In this document: piece by piece, positions 1-7,496 of the stretch | Layout of the letters: every line of letters begins with the position of its first letter | How positions within the stretch are numbered: the first letter of the stretch is position 1 | Assembly (NCBI GenBank): GCA_002503885.1 | Contig: DASQ01000089.1 | Span: 27,936 to 58,680 of the forward strand | DNA from: Methanoculleus marisnigri | GTDB taxonomy: Archaea > Halobacteriota > Methanomicrobia > Methanomicrobiales > Methanoculleaceae | Direction: 5' to 3' | Length of the DNA stretch: 30,745 nt | Translations under genes and position numbers: made by a program | Notes under the pieces: generated by a model | Seen by the model: only the letters and a program-made list of their open reading frames with translations | Database searches by the model: none | What the model was told of the DNA's origin: nothing

Positions 1-28
1 CTTATCACACTTGCCGGATGGCTGTAAC

Positions 29-1168
29 ATGAAACCAATCCACCTTGCAATCATAACACTCTTCTGCGCCGTCCTGGCGGTCGCCGGACCGGCCAGTGCC
101 GGCCCGGCAGACATCACCGTGACCTCCTCCGCGACCGATCCGCCGGTCCTGATGAAGGGGGATACCGGGACGCTCACGGTGACGATCCAGAACAACGGTC
201 CCGACACCGTCGCCATCCGGAGCGCCAGACTCTACGGCAGCGGGGTCGTGCCCCTGAGCGACTCCTATGCCTCAGTCGGGGAGATCGGTGCCGGGAACAG
301 CAAGACGTTCACCTTCACCGTCCGGGCGGACGGGGGAGAGGGGACGTTCTACCCACAGTTCGTCCTTGACTTCCGCGACGGTGCCGGCAGCCTCCGCTAC
401 CCGGTCCCGGTCCAGGTTGAAGATACCCCGCTCAGCGCGTCGGTGATCGGAAAGCCGGACGCCTTCTCCGAAGGACGGACGGCCGAGATCACCGTCCGGG
501 TCGGCAACCCCCGCCCGAACGCCGCCTCCGGCGTCCAGGTGATCCCGCAGGGGATGGGCATTACCGTCACCCCGACCGGAGGGTTCATCGGGGCTCTCGC
601 CCCTGACGGCTCTGCGACCGTCGTCTTCAACCTGACTCCGACCACGGAGACGGACGTCACCTTCCAGGTGATCTGGCGTAACGGCATCAACACCCACACC
701 ACCGACCTCGTTCTGCCAATCTCCTTTGGCGAGGACAAGCGGCAGGCGGACCCGGTCATCACGAACGTCGAGGTCACGCTCATCGCCGGCGGCTACCGGA
801 TCGTGGGCGACGTCATGAACGCGGGCCTCGAGTCCGCGCGGTCGGTGCTTGTCACCCCCGGTGCGCCGGCGACGCCAATCGACCCGTTCCGGGTCTACGT
901 TGTTGGGACCCTTGATCCCGACGACATCTCCTCGTTTGAGGTGACATTCCGGGCCGACGCAGGCACGACCGAGGTCCCGATCGCCGTCGAGTACCGTGAC
1001 GACGACGGCAACCGTTATGCGGCGACGACGATGGTCGGGGTCGGCGGCGTTGCTGCGGCACCCCTCGAAGGTCAGGACAGCGGCATACCGATAGCCGGCA
1101 TCGTCATCGTCGCGCTGGTCGCGCTCGGGATAGCCGGGGCAATCTACTACTCCTGGAGACGGACGTAA
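29..1168 (+). CDS. Exported, membrane-anchored NEW3/CARDB-like protein
   Basis: This 379-residue protein starts at the second possible initiator, ATG 29, because a clear signal peptide (MKPIHLAIITLFCAVLAVAG..., about residues 1-24) begins there. The middle is a series of beta-rich repeats with the pattern 'GDTGTLTVTIQNNGPDT' and 'GRTAEITVRVGNPRPNAASG', typical of NEW3/CARDB-like Ig-fold domains in COG1361-type archaeal surface proteins. The C-terminus has one transmembrane helix (about residues 350-373) and a short basic tail (YSWRRT), so the bulk should face outside the cell, anchored at its C-terminus. It stops 5 bp before an ABC ATPase gene and is probably co-transcribed with the MacB-type transporter. 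It may be the substrate-capturing or adaptor partner of that transporter; this is inferred from position only. Confidence 0.85.
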   Translation: MKPIHLAIITLFCAVLAVAGPASAGPADITVTSSATDPPVLMKGDTGTLTVTIQNNGPDTVAIRSARLYGSGVVPLSDSYASVGEIGAGNSKTFTFTVRADGGEGTFYPQFVLDFRDGAGSLRYPVPVQVEDTPLSASVIGKPDAFSEGRTAEITVRVGNPRPNAASGVQVIPQGMGITVTPTGGFIGALAPDGSATVVFNLTPTTETDVTFQVIWRNGINTHTTDLVLPISFGEDKRQADPVITNVEVTLIAGGYRIVGDVMNAGLESARSVLVTPGAPATPIDPFRVYVVGTLDPDDISSFEVTFRADAGTTEVPIAVEYRDDDGNRYAATTMVGVGGVAAAPLEGQDSGIPIAGIVIVALVALGIAGAIYYSWRRT

Positions 1169-1173
1169 CCACA

Positions 1174-1842
1174 ATGCCGGTCATCAGTTTCGAGCACGTG
1201 AGCAAGGTCTACCCCCTCCCCGCCGGCGACATCGTGGCGCTTGATGACGTCGATATTGCCATCGAGGCGGGCGAGTTCGTCCTGGTCATGGGGCCGTCAG
1301 GGTCGGGAAAGTCGACGCTCTTAAACATCATGGGGTCACTCGACGTCCCGACCGCAGGGGAGGTCACCATTGCGGGAAACCGGATCAACGGGATGGACGA
1401 TGATGAGTTGACCCTTCTCCGGCGCGACCACATCGGGTTTGTCTTCCAGCAGTTCAACCTGATCCCGCTTCTCTCGGTGGTCGAGAACGTCGAATACCCG
1501 CTCATCCTGAAAGGCCGGCAGAACGGGTCCCGGGAGCGGGCAGAGGAGGTCCTCGAAGCGGTGGGAATCGCCAAAACGCATTTCACCCACAAGCCGGGCG
1601 AGCTCTCCGGCGGGCAGCAGCAGCGGGTGGCGATCGCCCGGGCGCTCGTGAACGACCCCGACTTCCTCCTCTGCGACGAACCGACAGGCAACCTGGACTC
1701 AAAGACCGGGACCGCGATCATGGACCTCCTCGACCGGATGAACCGCGAAGAGGGCAAGACCGTCGTCATGGTCACCCACGATCCCCGAATGACGGAATAC
1801 GCGGATCGGACGATCCGGCTCGCCGATGGGAGACTCGCATGA
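1174..1842 (+). CDS. ABC transporter ATP-binding protein (MacB/LolD type)
   Basis: This 222-residue ATPase of the LolD/MacB/FtsE subfamily should drive the permease encoded next to it. Visible motifs are Walker A GPSGSGKST (residues 40-48), the Q-loop region FVFQQFNL (about 89-96), the ABC signature LSGGQQQR (144-151), Walker B FLLCDEPTGNLDS (from 164) and the H-loop VMVTHD. The GNLDS D-loop and the length are usual for this subfamily. The stop overlaps the permease start by 4 bp (ATGA), so translation is probably coupled. The substrate cannot be read from the sequence. MacB-type systems usually work by mechanotransmission on extracytoplasmic partners, which fits the anchored surface protein just upstream. 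Confidence 0.93.
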   Translation: MPVISFEHVSKVYPLPAGDIVALDDVDIAIEAGEFVLVMGPSGSGKSTLLNIMGSLDVPTAGEVTIAGNRINGMDDDELTLLRRDHIGFVFQQFNLIPLLSVVENVEYPLILKGRQNGSRERAEEVLEAVGIAKTHFTHKPGELSGGQQQRVAIARALVNDPDFLLCDEPTGNLDSKTGTAIMDLLDRMNREEGKTVVMVTHDPRMTEYADRTIRLADGRLA

Positions 1843-2978
1843 CCTTCTTCGATCTCGCCCGCCGGAACGTCAGCCGCCACTGGCTCCGGTCAGTCCTTGC
1901 GGTCATCGGGATCGTCATCGGGGTGATAGCCATCGCCACCCTCGGTATCCTCGGCAACAGCATCGGCCTCATGTTCGGCGACATGGTCACCGACGTCGGC
2001 GACACCCTCATCGTCTCTCCGGCGACGGGTACCACGAAACTCACCGAACGGCAGGTGGGCGATATCACCCGGGCGGTCGGCTCCAATCAGGTGATACCGT
2101 TCTCGACCACCGCCGATAAGATGTCCGTGGGCGATAAAGAGAGCGGTGCGATGCTATACGCGATCCCTGCCAAAGACATTCCCTCCCTGCTCGAGGTGGA
2201 GTCGGGAGCCTACCCGAGGGACACGGGCGCCGGGTGCCTGATCGGAAGTCAGCTTGCCGAGAACAGCAGGGAGAACGGCCTGAAACTCGGTGCCCGGGTC
2301 AGGATCGGCGACGAGACCCTCCGGGTTGTGGGCGTGCTCGAAGAGCGCGGGATGGGGTTTGACATCAACCCCGACTACGCTATCGTCGTGCCCTATTCCT
2401 GGTACTCGAGCCACTACGATGAGGACGATTACGACCAGGTGATCGTGAAGGTCAGGGACGTCAATGATATCGACGCGGTCAAGGAATCGATCGAGCAGAG
2501 GATGAACCGCCGGGAGGATGTCGTCAACGTCATGGACACCCGGGGTATCCTCGAGAGCGTCTTTGCGGCCACCGAGTCGATCACGGTCTTCTTGACGGGC
2601 ATCGGCGCGATATCGCTCATCGTTGCCGGGGTCTCTATCTTAAACGTGATGCTGATGTCGGTGACCGAGCGGATCAAGGAGATCGGTGTCCTGCGGAGCA
2701 TCGGCACCCGCCGGAGCGAGGTGATGCGGATGTTCATCTACGAGGCGCTGTTCCTCGGCCTTGCAGGTGCCGCCATCGGCGGAGTGCTCAGTTTCGTCGC
2801 CGGGTACCTGATGACGGCGGTCTTCGTCGGGAACCCGGATTACCTCTTCGACCCGAAGAGCCTCCTCTATATCGTCTTTGGGATGGCGTTCGGCGTCATC
2901 ACGAGCGTGGCCTCCGGCCTCTACCCGGCCTGGAAGGCGGCGCAGTTAAACCCGATCCAGGCGCTGCGCCACGAGTGA
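1839..2978 (+). CDS. ABC transporter permease (MacB/FtsX family)
   Basis: This 379-residue permease has the MacB layout: an N-terminal transmembrane helix (about residues 18-45, LAVIGIVIGVIAIATLGILG), a large extracytoplasmic MacB_PCD-like domain (about 45-240), then three C-terminal helices forming the FtsX domain, with the typical stretch SVTERIKEIGVLRSIGTRRSEV between them. It ends with the usual 'YPAWKAAQLNPIQALRHE' tail. It overlaps the ATPase gene by 4 bp. It converges on a minus-strand gene whose stop lies 5 bp away, and a T-run at 2999-3005 could end its transcript. Function is transport or mechanical coupling across the cytoplasmic membrane; the substrate is unknown. Confidence 0.92.
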   Translation: MTFFDLARRNVSRHWLRSVLAVIGIVIGVIAIATLGILGNSIGLMFGDMVTDVGDTLIVSPATGTTKLTERQVGDITRAVGSNQVIPFSTTADKMSVGDKESGAMLYAIPAKDIPSLLEVESGAYPRDTGAGCLIGSQLAENSRENGLKLGARVRIGDETLRVVGVLEERGMGFDINPDYAIVVPYSWYSSHYDEDDYDQVIVKVRDVNDIDAVKESIEQRMNRREDVVNVMDTRGILESVFAATESITVFLTGIGAISLIVAGVSILNVMLMSVTERIKEIGVLRSIGTRRSEVMRMFIYEALFLGLAGAAIGGVLSFVAGYLMTAVFVGNPDYLFDPKSLLYIVFGMAFGVITSVASGLYPAWKAAQLNPIQALRHE

Positions 2979-2982
2979 CGGC

Positions 2983-3261
2983 CTACTCCGTACACTTCTT
3001 TTTTTCCCGCTCGATCTCGTTTTGGAGCCTGCCGATGATCTCGGCGGTCTTCGCGGGCGCGCCGGGGAGGAGGGTGAGGGACTCATGCTCTCCTTCGACG
3101 ACCAGCAGCGCAACCGGCGTCAGGCAGACCGTGGCAGCCCCCCCCAGGTGCACCTCAAGCGTCCTGATGATGGGGATGATGCACCGCCCACCGACGTTGC
3201 GGGCGCCGCCGACGACGAGACCGGCATCGCCGCTCTCCTTCTCCTCACGCACCCGGAGCAC
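2983..3261 (-). CDS. Small conserved-looking protein of unknown function
   Basis: This 92-residue protein starts at GTG 3261. The frame is open further upstream to a stop at 3316-3318, but no ATG, GTG or TTG occurs there, and GGGAAGAGG just before 3261 can act as a ribosome site. The charged N-terminus (VREEKESGD) is followed by a glycine- and hydrophobic-rich core (GGARNVGGRCIIPIIRTLEV, then LTPVALLVVEGEHE) and a charged C-terminal helix ending in EREKKKCTE. The 'P...T.EVHLGG...TPVALLVVEG' pattern faintly recalls the core of GerW/YtfJ-like proteins, one of which is encoded upstream in the same operon; this is only an impression. The gene overlaps the end of the DUF2953-like gene by 17 bp, suggesting translational coupling. 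Confidence 0.7.
   Translation of the reverse strand: MLRVREEKESGDAGLVVGGARNVGGRCIIPIIRTLEVHLGGAATVCLTPVALLVVEGEHESLTLLPGAPAKTAEIIGRLQNEIEREKKKCTE
2999..3005 (+). terminator. Oligo-T terminator after the MacB-type operon
   Basis: Seven consecutive T residues lie about 20 bp after the permease stop codon. Archaeal RNA polymerase can terminate at oligo-T without a hairpin. The same bases encode a lysine run at the end of the convergent minus-strand gene, so the run could also simply be coding sequence. Confidence 0.4.
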
Positions 3262-3922
3262 CTCTTCCCGATACCTGGCGAAGCCGTTCTCTGACCGGTT
3301 TCTGAAGAAGGGCTCTTACGACCGGAACGATGATCAGGAGTGGCCGGCGGATCTGCATCCGGAACGTGAAGGTGCCTTCGAAGATCCTCTGGCAAAAGAC
3401 CGGGGTCATCACGAAATCGATCGCCTCCGCCGGCCAGAGGGCGTAGCGGACGGCGGTGCAGTAGCCGTAGATGATGCCGGTGTCGGCCGGGCTATCGAGG
3501 CCGAGAGTGATATCTCCCCGGAGCGTCTCGAGGTAGAGGGATCGGTAGACGGCACCGAGGATCCTCTGGAGGTGGGGCCAGAGGTCGCCGGCGGCGTCGA
3601 GGTATTCTCTCGCCGAAAGAGTGGGTCCGGGCGCCTCTGCCTTCTTCTCCTCTTTTTTGGGCTCTGGTGCCGCAATCTCCCGGAGATCCCGGGTCATGAC
3701 CGGGCGGCCGACGAGGAGGATCTCAAGCACCTGCAGTTCGTCGGTGATCCGGACCCTCCCCCCCACGATACCCCAGGCTACAGTCGCCATCACCCGGGCA
3801 CTTTCCCGTCTGCAGTCAGCGACCACCGAGATGGTCACCGGCACCAGGTACAGGGCAAGCAGGAGAGAGAGGAGGATGACGGCAACGGCGAGCAGGATGA
3901 AGAAGAGCAGGGTCGCGGCCAT
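3245..3922 (-). CDS. DUF2953-like membrane protein
   Basis: This 225-residue protein has one strong N-terminal transmembrane helix (about residues 4-30), a soluble part with a KKEEKKAEA linker near residue 90, and a conserved-looking second half with the motif 'LETLRGDITLGLDSPADTGIIYGYCTAVRYAL' characteristic of DUF2953 proteins. In Firmicutes and some archaea DUF2953 genes sit next to ytfJ/gerW-like genes, and the same pairing is seen here: the GerW-like gene ends 21 bp upstream. Biochemical function is unknown. It is probably a membrane partner of the GerW-like protein. Recognition is from motif memory, not a search. Confidence 0.8.
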   Translation of the reverse strand: MAATLLFFILLAVAVILLSLLLALYLVPVTISVVADCRRESARVMATVAWGIVGGRVRITDELQVLEILLVGRPVMTRDLREIAAPEPKKEEKKAEAPGPTLSAREYLDAAGDLWPHLQRILGAVYRSLYLETLRGDITLGLDSPADTGIIYGYCTAVRYALWPAEAIDFVMTPVFCQRIFEGTFTFRMQIRRPLLIIVPVVRALLQKPVRERLRQVSGRGAPGA

Positions 3923-3943
3923 AGATTGGAGGGGAAGAGAACC

Positions 3944-4399
3944 TTACGCCCCTTCTTCACTGCTGACCGGGATCTCCTTTCCTTCCTCTGAGACCCGGGG
4001 TGGTTTACCCCTGCGCTGCTGCACCATCTCAGAGCCCTTTTCGAGCACCTTCTCGACGTGGGGGCCGACCGTCTCCCCGATCGTCGAGATCACCTCGGCG
4101 AGCTCGCTCTTCTTCTTCAGTGACACCACCTGGATACCCTCGGGACCGGGGACTCCCCTGGTGATGACGATCAGGGCAACGGCCGATATGCCGCCTCCAC
4201 CGCCGGTCCCGGACCCGCCGTGCTGGCTGCCTTCCCTGCGTCCTCCTGTGCCTTCCCCGCCGCCGAATGCGAACCCGTACTCGGCGACCGGTATGATAAC
4301 CCGCTCGCCGGCCTCGATCGGGGCACCGAGGACTGCGCTCGCGCAGAGTGTTCGTGCAAGTTGATCGACGGTTATCTGGAGCATCGATTCACCAGTCAT
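3944..4399 (-). CDS. GerW/YtfJ-family protein
   Basis: This is a protein of about 151 residues in the GerW (sporulation protein YtfJ) family. The sequence shows 'GERVIIPVAEYGFAFGGGEG', a long Gly-rich segment, then 'GGGGISAVALIVITRGVPGPEGIQVV', matching the family's 'P.....fGfg.Gg...GgGgG......P.a..vi' layout. Three starts are possible: GTG 4411, ATG 4399 and ATG 4384. ATG 4399 is chosen because GGTGA precedes it by 5 bp and a TATA box at 4435-4442 would start the transcript near 4412. ATG 4384 also has a GGTGA 4 bp upstream, giving a 146-residue product. It leads a three-gene minus-strand operon. Archaea do not sporulate, so its role here is unknown. Confidence 0.85.
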   Translation of the reverse strand: MTGESMLQITVDQLARTLCASAVLGAPIEAGERVIIPVAEYGFAFGGGEGTGGRREGSQHGGSGTGGGGGISAVALIVITRGVPGPEGIQVVSLKKKSELAEVISTIGETVGPHVEKVLEKGSEMVQQRRGKPPRVSEEGKEIPVSSEEGA

Positions 4400-4434
4400 A
4401 CCATTCACCACAGGTATTCCAGTCTGCGGCCTCG

Positions 4435-4442
4435 TATATAAT
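4435..4442 (-). promoter_or_regulatory. TATA box of the GerW-like operon
   Basis: On the minus strand the sequence reads ATTATATA, about 27 bp before position 4411, the expected distance from an archaeal TATA box to the transcription start. The resulting leader would be very short and would hold the GGTGA site used by ATG 4399. Confidence 0.55.
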
Positions 4443-4526
4443 GGTTGGGGTCCCCCGGCGGTCGCAGGATGCTTATCCCGGGGCGGATGGATACCTACTT
4501 ACGCTCGTAAGGAGACCAAATGGCTG

Positions 4527-5372
4527 ATGGAGGATGCTGTTGCCCCGGACTGGAACGAGGTCTGGAAGAGGAGGCTTGCCCTGAACCAATCGACTCCGGC
4601 GTTCCGGGAAGGGGCCGATCTCTGGGGCGGGCGGGAGCAGGCCCGGCGGTATGCCGTCCGGCCGGAGACCGGCCACGCCCACCGGGTCGCGGAGGCGATG
4701 CGGGATCTCGCAGTCTCTCCCGGCGACCGGGTGCTGGATATCGGGTCGGGCCCCGGGACTCTCGCCCTGCCGCTTGCCCGGGCAGGTGCCCTGGTGACAG
4801 CGGTCGACCCGGCGGAGGGGATGCTCGCCGAACTCCGGGCAGCGGCAGAAGAGGAGGGACTCACCGCCGTCACCACAGTCCGGGGCCTCTGGGAAGGGAT
4901 CGACCCGACCCGCGACCTGCAGCCACCCTACGACCGGGTGGTTGCCTCATTCTCGCTTGCTATGCCGGATATCCGGTTGGCCCTCGCCGCGATGGATGCG
5001 GCTGCCTCAGGGTCGGTTCACCTCTACTGGTTCGCCGACGAACCGGTCTGGGAGCGGCTTTACCTCGCGCTCTGGGAAGACCTGCACGGGGCGCCGTACC
5101 ATCAAAAACCGAAGGCCGACTGCCTCTTCAACGTCCTCTACGGTATGGGAATCTACGCAAACGTCCTGATGCGCCCACTTGAGGGCACGACCACGTTCAC
5201 GACCGTTGAAGATGCCGTCGCGCATTTCGCACCCCGGATGAGCGTGGAGATCCCGGAGCAACGGGAGATCCTTCGGGACTACTTTGAAAACAATCTCGTC
5301 CGGCGGGACGACGGGCTCGCCCTCGTCGGTTCCTCGACCTACGCTGCGATCTGGTGGCGGAAGGAGGGATAG
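4527..5372 (+). CDS. Class I SAM-dependent methyltransferase
   Basis: This 281-residue protein has motif I VLDIGSGPG at residues 69-77, followed by the acidic end of strand beta-2 (VTAVDPAEGML) and a post-motif region 'YDRVVASFSLAMPDIRLALAAMDAAASG', so it should bind S-adenosylmethionine and methylate an unknown small-molecule or protein target. The C-terminal 130 residues contain Trp- and Tyr-rich segments (HLYWFADEPVWERLYLALWEDL) not typical of a minimal methyltransferase. The start is uncertain: GGAG at 4511-4514 is ideally spaced for ATG 4520, which is out of frame, and is 12 bp from ATG 4527. The gene stands alone and converges on the hydrolase gene 15 bp downstream. Confidence 0.85.
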   Translation: MEDAVAPDWNEVWKRRLALNQSTPAFREGADLWGGREQARRYAVRPETGHAHRVAEAMRDLAVSPGDRVLDIGSGPGTLALPLARAGALVTAVDPAEGMLAELRAAAEEEGLTAVTTVRGLWEGIDPTRDLQPPYDRVVASFSLAMPDIRLALAAMDAAASGSVHLYWFADEPVWERLYLALWEDLHGAPYHQKPKADCLFNVLYGMGIYANVLMRPLEGTTTFTTVEDAVAHFAPRMSVEIPEQREILRDYFENNLVRRDDGLALVGSSTYAAIWWRKEG

Positions 5373-5387
5373 AGCCCGGGCCGGCTT

Positions 5388-5972
5388 TCAGAGGAGGAGA
5401 CACCCGCCCACGGCCAGTGCGGCGACGATGACGAGGCCGAATACAACAAAAATGATCTGGCGAGTCCCGGGGCCCGCAAACCGGGCGAGGAGCGCCCCGA
5501 GTTCCTGCCGGTAGAGGTAGGCAAACAGTCCGGCGATCAGGAAGAGGAAGAGCCACTCACTCGGCTGGGCGAGTTCCCGCAGGATGGCGTCCCAGAAGAA
5601 GTCTTCTGCGTAGTTGTACCGGGGTATCGGTCCGAGGAACGGCCAGAACCACTCCACAGGGTGCCGCCACATCGCATCGAAGAACTGGTGGCTTGCCATG
5701 CCCACGCCCAGTGCAAGGAGACCGATCTTCCCGCGGTAGCGGTAGAGGAGGATGCCGGCGAGGAGGATCAGGGTGAGGATGGTGAGGCCGTGGAAGTAGA
5801 TCCGACCGTAGTTGACCGTCCCGTTGAGGATGATATGCCCGAGCGGCTTGTCGATCAGGTCGGGGAGCACGGCGCCCAGCGCGGCGAGCGTGAGAACCCG
5901 CCGGTCGCCGGCGATCGCCGCGATGACGAGCCCTATGAGGACACCGACCATGGCATGGGCGATGAGGTACAT
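5388..5972 (-). CDS. YdjM-type membrane-bound metal-dependent hydrolase
   Basis: This 194-residue integral membrane protein resembles the YdjM/DUF457 family (PF04307), predicted metal-dependent hydrolases. Supporting motifs are the N-terminal 'AHAMVGVLIGL', 'GAVLPDLIDKPLGHI' (Asp and His ligands), 'HGLTILTLIL' and 'GMASHQFFDAMW', which place conserved His and Asp residues near the membrane surface. There are about five transmembrane helices. A TATA box about 26 bp upstream of the ATG suggests a leaderless transcript that diverges from the trp operon. The substrate is unknown; some bacterial relatives are damage-inducible, but nothing here shows such control. Confidence 0.82.
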   Translation of the reverse strand: MYLIAHAMVGVLIGLVIAAIAGDRRVLTLAALGAVLPDLIDKPLGHIILNGTVNYGRIYFHGLTILTLILLAGILLYRYRGKIGLLALGVGMASHQFFDAMWRHPVEWFWPFLGPIPRYNYAEDFFWDAILRELAQPSEWLFLFLIAGLFAYLYRQELGALLARFAGPGTRQIIFVVFGLVIVAALAVGGCLLL

Positions 5973-5992
5973 CGCTAACCAGTGGCGGGGCG

Positions 5993-6002
5993 ATCATATA
6001 CC
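5993..6002 (-). promoter_or_regulatory. TATA box of the YdjM-like gene
   Basis: The minus strand reads GGTATATGAT, centred about 26 bp upstream of the ATG at 5972, so transcription should begin at or next to the start codon. Confidence 0.6.
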
Positions 6003-6017
6003 AGTTTTCCCCGGCGA

Positions 6018-6039
6018 CCCCGGTTCCTCCCGACCGGGG
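6018..6039. repeat. Inverted repeat, 7-bp arms
   Basis: CCCCGGT (6018-6024) and ACCGGGG (6033-6039) are perfect reverse complements around an 8-base spacer. It lies between the divergent promoters of the YdjM-like gene and trpB2. It could bind a regulator or form a hairpin in a read-through transcript. Confidence 0.4.
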
Positions 6040-6058
6040 AGCGGGCAGGAACTCCGCG

Positions 6059-6076
6059 ATCCTGCCGTACCAGGAT
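6059..6076. repeat. Inverted repeat, 6-bp arms
   Basis: ATCCTG (6059-6064) and CAGGAT (6071-6076) are perfect reverse complements around CCGTAC. It sits 30-50 bp upstream of the trpB2 TATA box, a plausible place for an activator or second operator, but such a short repeat may be chance. Confidence 0.35.
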
Positions 6077-6106
6077 ATCCTTCACTGATCAATAAAGATA
6101 CGTAAT

Positions 6107-6129
6107 GTATATATGTGTACTGAGTACAC
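6107..6129 (+). promoter_or_regulatory. trp operon promoter with palindromic operator
   Basis: A TATA box (GTATATATG, 6107-6115) lies 27 bp before the trpB2 ATG, implying an almost leaderless mRNA. It runs directly into the perfect palindrome GTGTAC-TGA-GTACAC (6115-6129), which fills the space between the TATA box and the transcription start, where a bound repressor would block polymerase. The arms resemble the TGTACA 'TRP box' reported for the TrpY repressor of Methanothermobacter. Control of the whole operon by tryptophan through a TrpY-like protein is therefore plausible but not shown. Confidence 0.6.
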
Positions 6130-6137
6130 CATGATGT

Positions 6138-7496
6138 ATGCAGACGAAGATCCTCCTTGACGAGGAGGAGATGCCGAAACGGTGGTATAACATCCAGGCA
6201 GATCTCCCAACGCCGATGGATCCGGTCCTCCACCCGGGGACCGGGAAACCCGCAGTCCCCGACGACCTCCACCACATCTTCCCGATGGAACTGATCCGAC
6301 AGGAGATGAACACGGACCGCTACATAGATATCCCCCAGGAAGTCCGCGAAATTCTCACCCTCTGGAGGCCGAGCCCTCTCTACCGGGCAAGAAGGCTTGA
6401 GGCGGCCCTAAAGACCCCGGCAAAGATCTACTACAAGTGGGAGGGCGTGAGCCCGCCGGGCTCGCATAAGCCCAACACCGCCATCCCCCAGGCCTACTAC
6501 AACCGCGAAGAGGGGGTGGAGCGGCTCGCGACCGAGACCGGGGCGGGACAGTGGGGCTCGGCACTTGCGTTTGCAACGGGCCTCTTTGGTATGGAGTGCA
6601 CCGTCTACATGGTCCGGTCCTCCTACGACCAGAAGCCCTACCGCAAAAGCATGATGCAGGTCTACGGCGCCGAGTGCATCCCGAGCCCGTCGCCCAGGAC
6701 CCGGTCGGGCCAGGCGATACTGGATCGCGACCCCGAGACTCCCGGTTCCCTCGGCATCGCCATATCTGAGGCGGTCGAGGACGCGGCCAGCCACGAAAAC
6801 ACCAACTACGCGCTCGGCTCCGTCCTCAACCACGTCTGCCTCCACCAGACGATCATCGGCCAGGAGGCACAGCAGCAGCTCGCGATGGAGGACGTCTACC
6901 CCGACGTCGTGATCGGGTGCGTCGGCGGCGGTACCAACTTTGCCGGGCTCTCCTTCCCGTTCGCCGGCGATAAGATGACCGGAAAGCACCCCGAAACCGA
7001 TATCGTCGCGGTGGAACCTTCTGCCTGCCCGACCCTGACGAAGGGGCTTTACGCCTATGACTTCGGGGACGTCGCGGGGCTGACTCCGATCATGAGGATG
7101 TTCACCCTTGGCCACGACTTCGTCCCGCCGGCGATCCACGCCGGAGGTCTCCGCTACCACGGAGCGTCGCCGCTCGTCTCCCGGCTTGTCCACGATGGGG
7201 TGATCCGGGCCGTCGCCTACCACCAGAACGAGGTCTTCGAGGCCGCCGTGACCTTCGCCCGGACAGAGGGGATCATCGTCGCGCCCGAGGCCGCTCACGC
7301 GGTGAAGGCCGCGATCGACGAGGCCCTCCGGTGCCGGGAGACCAAAGAAGCAAAGGTGATCCTCTTCAACAACTCCGGGCACGGCAACTTTGATTTCTCC
7401 TCCTACGAAGCCTATTTCGCGGGGAAACTTGTCGACTACGAATACCCGGCGGAGCTGATCAAAGAGTCGCTCTCCCGGCTACCGGTGACGGGGTGA
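6138..7496 (+). CDS. trpB2: Tryptophan synthase beta chain, TrpB2 type
   Basis: This 452-residue PLP enzyme belongs to the TrpB2 branch, longer than standard TrpB (about 390-400) because of N-terminal and internal extensions. The PLP lysine is K111 in 'SPPGSHKPNTA', the catalytic region is 'ATETGAGQWGSALA', and the phosphate-binding loop is 'CVGGGTNFAG'. TrpB2 enzymes convert indole plus serine (or phosphoserine) to tryptophan without a TrpA partner and are thought to salvage free indole. It is the first gene of the trp operon; its stop overlaps the ATG of trpE (TGATG). A second, standard trpB lies next to trpA downstream. ATG 6138 is chosen for its 27-bp distance from the TATA box. Confidence 0.93.
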   Translation: MQTKILLDEEEMPKRWYNIQADLPTPMDPVLHPGTGKPAVPDDLHHIFPMELIRQEMNTDRYIDIPQEVREILTLWRPSPLYRARRLEAALKTPAKIYYKWEGVSPPGSHKPNTAIPQAYYNREEGVERLATETGAGQWGSALAFATGLFGMECTVYMVRSSYDQKPYRKSMMQVYGAECIPSPSPRTRSGQAILDRDPETPGSLGIAISEAVEDAASHENTNYALGSVLNHVCLHQTIIGQEAQQQLAMEDVYPDVVIGCVGGGTNFAGLSFPFAGDKMTGKHPETDIVAVEPSACPTLTKGLYAYDFGDVAGLTPIMRMFTLGHDFVPPAIHAGGLRYHGASPLVSRLVHDGVIRAVAYHQNEVFEAAVTFARTEGIIVAPEAAHAVKAAIDEALRCRETKEAKVILFNNSGHGNFDFSSYEAYFAGKLVDYEYPAELIKESLSRLPVTG

